Source: Merdivicinus sp050943495
GTDB lineage: Bacteria > Bacillota > Clostridia > Oscillospirales > Ruminococcaceae
NCBI GenBank assembly: GCA_050943495.1
Contig: JBMNPH010000004.1
Location: 124,001-188,000, forward strand
Length of the DNA: 64,000 nt
Direction: 5' to 3'
The translations under genes and the position numbers were made by a program. The notes beneath the pieces are model-generated. The model had not been told where the DNA came from. It made no database searches and worked only from the letters and a program-made list of their open reading frames with translations. Positions 59,215 through 64,000 of this stretch are shown piece by piece; position 1 is the first letter of the stretch, and each line of letters begins with the position of its first letter.

Positions 59215-60177
59215 ATGAAAGCAATGAAATTAACCCCTGCATTCAAGGATTATCTTTGGGGAGGCACTAAGCTGCGCGATGAATTCGGCAAAAAATGCGA
59301 TTTTGATAAAGTTGCGGAGAGCTGGGAACTTTCCTGCCATAAGGACGGAAATTCTGTGGTGGCAAGCGGCGAATATGCCGGTATGACCCTCGCGGAATAC
59401 GTGGAGAAAGCTGGAAAGGGAGTTTTGGGAACCGATTGTGAGAAGTTTGAAAATTTCCCCATTCTGATTAAGCTGATAGACGCAAAAGACAATCTTTCGG
59501 TACAGGTTCATCCGGATAATGAGTATGCACTTCGGGTGGAAGGCGAGTACGGCAAAACGGAGATGTGGTATGTAGTGGACTGTGAGCCGGGTGCTTCGCT
59601 GCTCTATGGTTTCACTCATGAAATTTCTAAGGAAGAATTCAAGGAACGGATTGAAAATAATACCTTGCTGGAAGTGACCAATCGGGTAGAGGTTCATCCG
59701 GGCGATATGTTCTTTATTGATGCCAAGACCCTGCACGCAATCGGCAGCGGCATTCTGATTGCGGAAATTCAGCAGAATTCCAATACCACTTATCGTGTTT
59801 ATGACTACGGCCGTGTCGGTGCAGACGGAAAAACCCGTCCTCTTCACATTGAAAAGGCGATGGATGTTACCAGCCTGACGCCTCCTTGCCGGCCGGTTGG
59901 ACCACAGGGGAAAAAGGAGATACTGGATGGTTACACCAGTACCTTGCTGGCATCTTGTGAATATTTTACTGTTCATGAGATGGAGATTGCAGAGAAAGCA
60001 GCACTCTGTGCAGACGAAAAGTCTTTCCATTCGCTGCTGGTGCTGGATGGCAGTCTCACCCTTTGCATGGATGGGGAAGATTTGGCTCTGGTAAAAGGAG
60101 ACAGCGTCTTTATTCCTGCAAATGCGGGAAACTATACTTTGAGCGGAAAAGCAAAACTGGTGCATACGATTGTGTAA
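59215..60177 (+). CDS. manA: Mannose-6-phosphate isomerase, class I
   Basis: A 320-residue cupin enzyme that interconverts mannose 6-phosphate and fructose 6-phosphate. Motifs are FPILIKLIDAKDNLSVQVHP with Zn ligands, YGKTEMWYVV, KTLHAIGSGILIAEIQQNS and TYRVYDYGR. It is the short Firmicute form (315 residues in B. subtilis). GGAGG lies 7 bases before the ATG. It follows fabD closely and may be co-transcribed. Confidence 0.95.
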   Translation: MKAMKLTPAFKDYLWGGTKLRDEFGKKCDFDKVAESWELSCHKDGNSVVASGEYAGMTLAEYVEKAGKGVLGTDCEKFENFPILIKLIDAKDNLSVQVHPDNEYALRVEGEYGKTEMWYVVDCEPGASLLYGFTHEISKEEFKERIENNTLLEVTNRVEVHPGDMFFIDAKTLHAIGSGILIAEIQQNSNTTYRVYDYGRVGADGKTRPLHIEKAMDVTSLTPPCRPVGPQGKKEILDGYTSTLLASCEYFTVHEMEIAEKAALCADEKSFHSLLVLDGSLTLCMDGEDLALVKGDSVFIPANAGNYTLSGKAKLVHTIV

Positions 60178-60185
60178 TAAGAATC

Positions 60186-60211
60186 AAAGGGGCGGGAAAC
60201 CGCCCTTTTTT
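60186..60211 (+). terminator. Rho-independent terminator after manA
   Basis: GGGCGG (60190-60195) and CCGCCC (60200-60205) enclose a GAAA tetraloop, followed by TTTTTT. Confidence 0.93.
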
Positions 60212-60228
60212 CATAGGGAGGAAGCGGT

Positions 60229-61215
60229 ATGGCTGTCAAAACGCATCTTTCTCTGAATGAAATCCGGAGTATGCTGGAGAGATATCCAGTTGGAAAAGTG
60301 TTTTCCGCTTCGGAAATTCAGGCGGGTACGGTGCAGAGTAATTTTCGAATTGAAGCGGAAATGGGCACTTATGTATTGCGGCTGTATGAATCCAGAACAA
60401 TGGAACAGGTAAGCTTTGAGGCGGCATTGATCCGGAAGTTGACTGCCTGCGGTTTTCCCACACCGAAACTTGTGGAAGCGGAGAACAGAAGGATTCACAG
60501 CATACTCGGAAAACCGTATTGCCTGTATGCCTTTGCAAAAGGCACCCATGTTTCCGTATTGAACAGGCAGCAGGAAGAAAGTCTGATCCAAACGATGGCA
60601 GAATTGGCTCGAATTACTAGATCGCTGCATTTGCCGGGAAAAGAAACCCGTATTTCCTATCAACCAGATTGTATGGAAAAACTTGCTTGTCAGAAAGCGG
60701 AATGCTTGGGAACTGAAAATGCAGTTCAAAAATTTGCATGGTACCAACAGCAGCTGCGAAAGTTGATTCTGCCGGATGGAATGGCGATGGGAATTTGCCA
60801 TTGTGATTATGATTTGTCTAATATCCTGTTTCATGATGGAAAGGTATCCGCATTGCTGGATTTTGATGATGCAAATTATACATGGGCATTGTTTGACTTT
60901 GCAAGTTCTACCAATTTTTTTCGGAAAGATTTTAGCCATGAAAGCTGGAACCAGTTTCAAAGAGATGATCCGATTCTGGATTTTACGGAAGCAAGGCGTC
61001 GAATGGCAATTTATATTCGCCATTGCGAGGTTTCAAAGACAGACCGTCTGCATTTGTTTGATTTAGCGAAATTGGGGATTCTGGTGGATTGTATTTGGTA
61101 TTTTGAACGCGGAGAATGGCAGGATTTTTATGAACGGCGGAAGATAGAGGCATTGGATGCATATGGACGGGATCATTTCTATCAAAGCGTGTTCGGAGAA
61201 TTGCAATATGAGTGA
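60229..61215 (+). CDS. Phosphotransferase (APH/homoserine-kinase-II-like)
   Basis: A 328-residue protein kinase-fold phosphotransferase. ATP-loop region GTVQSNFRIEAEMGTYVLRL, catalytic loop HCDYDLSNILF (near residue 191) and the metal-binding ALLDFDDANY. It resembles ThrB-type homoserine kinase and aminoglycoside phosphotransferases; the substrate is unknown. GGAGG precedes the ATG. It overlaps the downstream MGMT-family gene by 8 bases. Confidence 0.87.
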   Translation: MAVKTHLSLNEIRSMLERYPVGKVFSASEIQAGTVQSNFRIEAEMGTYVLRLYESRTMEQVSFEAALIRKLTACGFPTPKLVEAENRRIHSILGKPYCLYAFAKGTHVSVLNRQQEESLIQTMAELARITRSLHLPGKETRISYQPDCMEKLACQKAECLGTENAVQKFAWYQQQLRKLILPDGMAMGICHCDYDLSNILFHDGKVSALLDFDDANYTWALFDFASSTNFFRKDFSHESWNQFQRDDPILDFTEARRRMAIYIRHCEVSKTDRLHLFDLAKLGILVDCIWYFERGEWQDFYERRKIEALDAYGRDHFYQSVFGELQYE

Positions 61216-61513
61216 GCTCTATTTGAAAATTTATACAGTTGTGCGGCAGATTCCTTTAGGGAAGGTTGCAACATACGGACAAATCGCATTTCTGGTTGGA
61301 AATCCCCGGTTAGCTCGTGTGGTTGGATATGCACTTCATATTGCGCCGGATGATATTCCTTGTCATCGAGTGGTCAGTCGTGAGGGAAAAACTGCGGCAG
61401 TATTTCAGCAATCTGGCGTTGATTTGCAGCGGATTCGATTGGAAAAAGAGGGCGTTATTTTTACATTCGAAGGGACCGTTGATCTGAAAACTTTCGGATG
61501 GCATCCAGAATAA
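61208..61513 (+). CDS. MGMT-family (methylated-DNA cysteine methyltransferase-like) protein
   Basis: A 101-residue protein that corresponds to the C-terminal DNA-binding domain of Ogt/MGMT: IPLGKVATYGQIA, ARVVGYALHIAP and IPCHRVVSREGK. The acceptor Cys in PCHRV is retained, unlike in alkyltransferase-like proteins where it is Trp, so it could repair O6-alkylguanine. It lacks the N-terminal domain of full-length MGMT (about 160-180 residues). The ATG at 61208 overlaps the previous stop. Confidence 0.9.
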   Translation: MSELYLKIYTVVRQIPLGKVATYGQIAFLVGNPRLARVVGYALHIAPDDIPCHRVVSREGKTAAVFQQSGVDLQRIRLEKEGVIFTFEGTVDLKTFGWHPE

Positions 61514-61562
61514 TCGGGAATTCGGAAGGAATCCTTCAAAACATTTCTATTTGTTACAATTG

Positions 61563-61590
61563 AACAGTGTTTCCTCCTTTGACATACAAT
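61563..61590 (+). promoter_or_regulatory. Sigma-K/E-like promoter of the Cys-rich gene
   Basis: AACA (61563-61566), 16 bases, CATACAAT (61583-61590). Same layout as before the 45-residue Cys-rich gene at 49385-49522. Confidence 0.5.
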
Positions 61591-61620
61591 GGAGTATCTC
61601 TATTGAAAGGAGGAATATCC

Positions 61621-62118
61621 ATGTCCAATCAGTGCGGATGCGGTTGTTCCAATCAATCATCTAGGAGAGGCTGTTGTCAGTCTTCTCAGGATCTTCAAAC
61701 TCTAGAGGAGACCTATAGCCAACCCGTTGAAACAACAACGAATTATAATTGCCCGCAGACGTTAGAAGAATCGCCCTGCTGCTGTGCCTGCCAATGTGGC
61801 TGTCATTCCTGCGGATGCTGCCCGCATTGTACCCCTACTCCACGTAGAGGATGGGATGTTGACTATGCCCGTGATGTAGCTACGGCAGATTCCGTTAGCT
61901 GCACTTGTAATTCCGTTTGTCCCGGGACTAATTGCAACGATCCCGATGTTCCGATCTACACTTGTACTGGTAGCAATTCCCGCAGCCGTTGTCGGATTTG
62001 CTGTGATCAGGATGGTTGCTGCCGAATTTATCCATGCTCATGGCGGAATAAGTTCTGGCCGGAATTCTGCCATCCCAGATGGCTTTGCTGCCGCGATCTC
62101 TATAATGTAAGAGACTAA
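61621..62118 (+). CDS. Cysteine-rich protein, possible spore coat/exosporium component
   Basis: A 165-residue hydrophilic protein with 30 cysteines (18 percent), in clusters such as QCGCGCSNQ, ESPCCCACQCGCHSCGCCPH, CRICCDQDGCC and LCC. There is no signal peptide or metal-binding domain I can name. Cys-rich proteins of this type often cross-link in clostridial spore coats or exosporia. A mother-cell-type promoter at 61563-61590 supports that idea, but it is inference. AAAGGAGG lies just upstream of the ATG at 61621. Its own terminator follows. Confidence 0.75.
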   Translation: MSNQCGCGCSNQSSRRGCCQSSQDLQTLEETYSQPVETTTNYNCPQTLEESPCCCACQCGCHSCGCCPHCTPTPRRGWDVDYARDVATADSVSCTCNSVCPGTNCNDPDVPIYTCTGSNSRSRCRICCDQDGCCRIYPCSWRNKFWPEFCHPRWLCCRDLYNVRD

Positions 62119-62122
62119 AAGA

Positions 62123-62153
62123 ATCCCCCCACGGTATGGCACCATGGGGGGAT
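62123..62153. terminator. Terminator between the Cys-rich and binding-protein genes
   Basis: ATCCCCCCA (62123-62131) pairs with TGGGGGGAT (62145-62153). On the plus strand ATTTATG follows; on the minus strand TCTTTTAG. It may serve both convergent genes. Confidence 0.8.
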
Positions 62154-62163
62154 ATTTATGTAG

Positions 62164-63825
62164 TTATTCGGTCAGGCCATAGAATTTTTCCAAAGTTTCG
62201 ATGTATTGATCTAAGCCCATGCTGTTTAGAGTATCCAGATAATTTTGCCAATCGGCATCGTTGTCGATATCCAGATTGCCCAAAACAAACGCAGTATCAG
62301 TTGCTGCGATATATTCGTTAAAGCTTACCTGATAGTCTGCCTTAGCGTTCGCAATATCCGCATCACTGTTCCAAACAACGTCCGGAATATTGTGCCAGAC
62401 ATAGTAGGGCTCATAAATTTTAGCCGCAGAATACAGAACATAGGTATTATCAGTATCGCGGAGGGCCTCATCGTCAACTGTAGCATAACGTACATCGACG
62501 CTGTCATAACGGGGGAAATAACCCGAGTTCCACAGAATGGTTCCGCTAACATTTTCCTTAGTCGCCTTAAGAGCCTTGTCTGAGCCGTTAAATGCAGGCT
62601 GATCGACCCACTCATAGGTTTCTCCTTCTACACCGAATTGGGTAAAGAAGTTGCCTTCTTCACTGACCAAGTAATCTAGCCAACGGAATGCGACTTCCGG
62701 ATATTCGCATTTGGTCGTAATCATATTATTCAGTGCAAAACCGCCGCCTTTTCTTGCTGCTGTCTGCTGAAGTCCGGTCGGGCCTTTCAACGGCGCAATT
62801 GCCTGGTAATCCGTCCATTTGAGAACAGAGGTGTCAATGGCATCTCCCTGATACCAGAAGGGGAATGTACCGACAATTGTTTCACCAGCGGGTTTATTGA
62901 GCAGAGCTTGGAACTGAGTTTTATCCTGCACATAAGTTTCTTCTTCGATCAAGCCGCTTTCATACAGATCATTGAGATAGCGAAGTCCATCTCGCCAGCC
63001 ATCAGTATTGGCAACAAAATTGATTTTCTTATCATCTGTGATCGTATAGTAGTTGGTGTTATACAGTTCAAATGCATTCATTAAATAGCAGATCGGATCA
63101 GATTGGCGTCCGTTGTAGAATCCTACCAGCCCCAATTCATCTGCCTGTCCATTGCCATTGGGATCCTGTTCTTTAAAGGCAATCAGCATTTCTTTAAATT
63201 CTTCGGGAGTTGTCGGAGCTTCCATATTGAGTTTTTCCAGCCAATCGGTATATACCCACATCTTGTATTCCGAGTCCTTGTGAACGCCGACATCGGTATA
63301 CATGAAGTTATAGATATTTCCATCCGGTGCTGTCAGCATATCCACATACTGCGGCTGCTCTTCCAGAGCTTTCTGGAAATTGGTCCCATATTTGTCTATT
63401 AAGTCATTTAATGGAATTACGATGTCACCTTCAATGCACATTGCAACCTGTTCAGTAGAATAACCGCTGCCCATAATATCCGGGAGGTCACCACTGGCTA
63501 TTAACAGGTTGAAAGCCTCATTGCCGTCCATCGTAGAACTGTACTGATCCCATTCGATGTGGACGCCAGTCATTTCCTCATAATATGTGGTAGAGAGAAG
63601 GGTGTTATAATCACCTTGGATAGTTTCCGGTCCCCAAACTTTTAACGTAACTGGCTCATTTACAATGGGAAAACCAGTTTCGTTAAAGATATCAGATGTA
63701 GCAGTACTGGTTTCTGTAGAAGTAGTGGATCCAGAAGATGCGGTGCTTGTTGCAGGATCGCTGCCGCAGCTTGCGAGCATCGCACAAAGGGTGAAAATTG
63801 CTAATAGAGAAAGATGCTTTTTCAT
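62164..63825 (-). CDS. Extracellular solute-binding lipoprotein of a sugar-type ABC importer
   Basis: A 553-residue lipoprotein: signal peptide with lipobox LASCG (Cys near residue 20), a Ser/Thr-rich linker, then a family 1 binding protein fold (VTLKVWGPETIQGDYNT, LLIASGDLPDIMGSG, TPEEFKEMLIAFKEQDPNG). An EF-hand-like calcium loop, DPNGNGQADELG, is present near residue 223. The size and permease partner match LipO/LplA-type oligosaccharide importers. The ligand is unknown. It lies 39 bases after the permease gene at the window edge. Confidence 0.93.
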   Translation of the reverse strand: MKKHLSLLAIFTLCAMLASCGSDPATSTASSGSTTSTETSTATSDIFNETGFPIVNEPVTLKVWGPETIQGDYNTLLSTTYYEEMTGVHIEWDQYSSTMDGNEAFNLLIASGDLPDIMGSGYSTEQVAMCIEGDIVIPLNDLIDKYGTNFQKALEEQPQYVDMLTAPDGNIYNFMYTDVGVHKDSEYKMWVYTDWLEKLNMEAPTTPEEFKEMLIAFKEQDPNGNGQADELGLVGFYNGRQSDPICYLMNAFELYNTNYYTITDDKKINFVANTDGWRDGLRYLNDLYESGLIEEETYVQDKTQFQALLNKPAGETIVGTFPFWYQGDAIDTSVLKWTDYQAIAPLKGPTGLQQTAARKGGGFALNNMITTKCEYPEVAFRWLDYLVSEEGNFFTQFGVEGETYEWVDQPAFNGSDKALKATKENVSGTILWNSGYFPRYDSVDVRYATVDDEALRDTDNTYVLYSAAKIYEPYYVWHNIPDVVWNSDADIANAKADYQVSFNEYIAATDTAFVLGNLDIDNDADWQNYLDTLNSMGLDQYIETLEKFYGLTE

Positions 63826-63864
63826 GAAAAGACCTCCTTTAATATTAAGACCGAAAACGATCTT

Positions 63865-64000
63865 TTAACCTTTGACTGCACCGATCATAATTCCCTTAAC
63901 GAAGTATTTCTGAACAAAGGGATAAATCAGCATGACCGGCAGGGATGAAACAATGATGACTGCATATTTCATGATATTACGCCGCTCTTCCAGTTCCATC
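63865..64000 (-). CDS. Carbohydrate ABC transporter permease (C-terminal fragment)
   Basis: The minus-strand frame entering from the right edge encodes about the last 45 residues: ERRNIMKYAVIIVSSLPVML, then YPFVQKYFVKGIMIGAVKG and a stop. This ending is typical of LplC/MalG-type permeases of sugar ABC importers. The N-terminal part is outside the window. It is upstream of, and co-directional with, the binding protein gene. Confidence 0.9.
   Translation of the reverse strand, partial: MELEERRNIMKYAVIIVSSLPVMLIYPFVQKYFVKGIMIGAVKG

Noticed and set aside
59230..60165. A 311-codon minus-strand frame opposite manA
   Set aside because: Shadow of a well-supported cupin enzyme.

Overview
The window looks like a chromosomal segment of a spore-forming, Gram-positive anaerobe of the class Clostridia, probably Oscillospiraceae/Ruminococcaceae. 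The support is spoIIR and gpr (sporulation), a FabK-type type II fatty-acid operon, ECF transporters, the TIGR03960/TIGR03936 radical-SAM pair, sigma-A promoters and AGGAGG ribosome binding sites. The genus assignment is inference. I see no tRNA, rRNA, CRISPR array, prophage or insertion sequence.

Layout: 1-7171 is a tight minus-strand run read lrp-family regulator, aminotransferase, DUF362 ferredoxin protein, HAD phosphatase, two unknown genes, ispE, spoIIR, addB (cut by the window edge). 7285-11347 is a second minus-strand unit: rhamnose mutarotase, hybrid histidine kinase, amidohydrolase. A short MetH (+) and an MreB-family gene (-) converge at 13220/13221. 14436-19103 is a uronate/polysaccharide block: KDPG aldolase-VOC fusion, KDG kinase, heparinase II/III-like protein and an acetyltransferase. 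19100-28672 holds gpr, rpsT, pepT, a winged-helix regulator, nagB, a cell-wall amidase, an AEC transporter, the radical-SAM pair and one unknown gene.

28941-34019 is an ECF transporter cassette (S, fused A-A, T) followed by a PHP phosphoesterase and an RpiR-type regulator. 34056-39419 is a cobalamin-riboswitch operon: corrinoid binding protein, permease, ATPase with an extra C-terminal domain, cbiJ and cbiC. A UroD-superfamily gene converges on it.

40801-47792 is the most interesting part. A 1446-residue surface protein (signal peptide, 8-residue repeats, beta-helix, vWA, MucBP-like domain, sortase-like tail) sits behind a cyclic-di-GMP-I riboswitch. The leader can also fold an SD-sequestering hairpin that competes with aptamer stem P1, which predicts translational activation by c-di-GMP. 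Divergent from it is a secreted stalk protein plus an ECF sigma/anti-sigma pair, and the stalk protein and the anti-sigma factor share a related C-terminal domain.

47878-58208 is a MATE exporter, a 45-residue Cys-rich protein and the fatty-acid operon fabH-fabK-fabG-fabF-accB-fabZ-accC-accD-accA-acpP. fabD is divergent, followed by manA, a small-molecule kinase and an MGMT-family gene. Near the right end, a 165-residue protein with 30 cysteines shares a mother-cell-sigma-like promoter pattern with the 45-residue Cys-rich gene. The window closes with a sugar-type ABC binding protein and the C-terminus of its permease.
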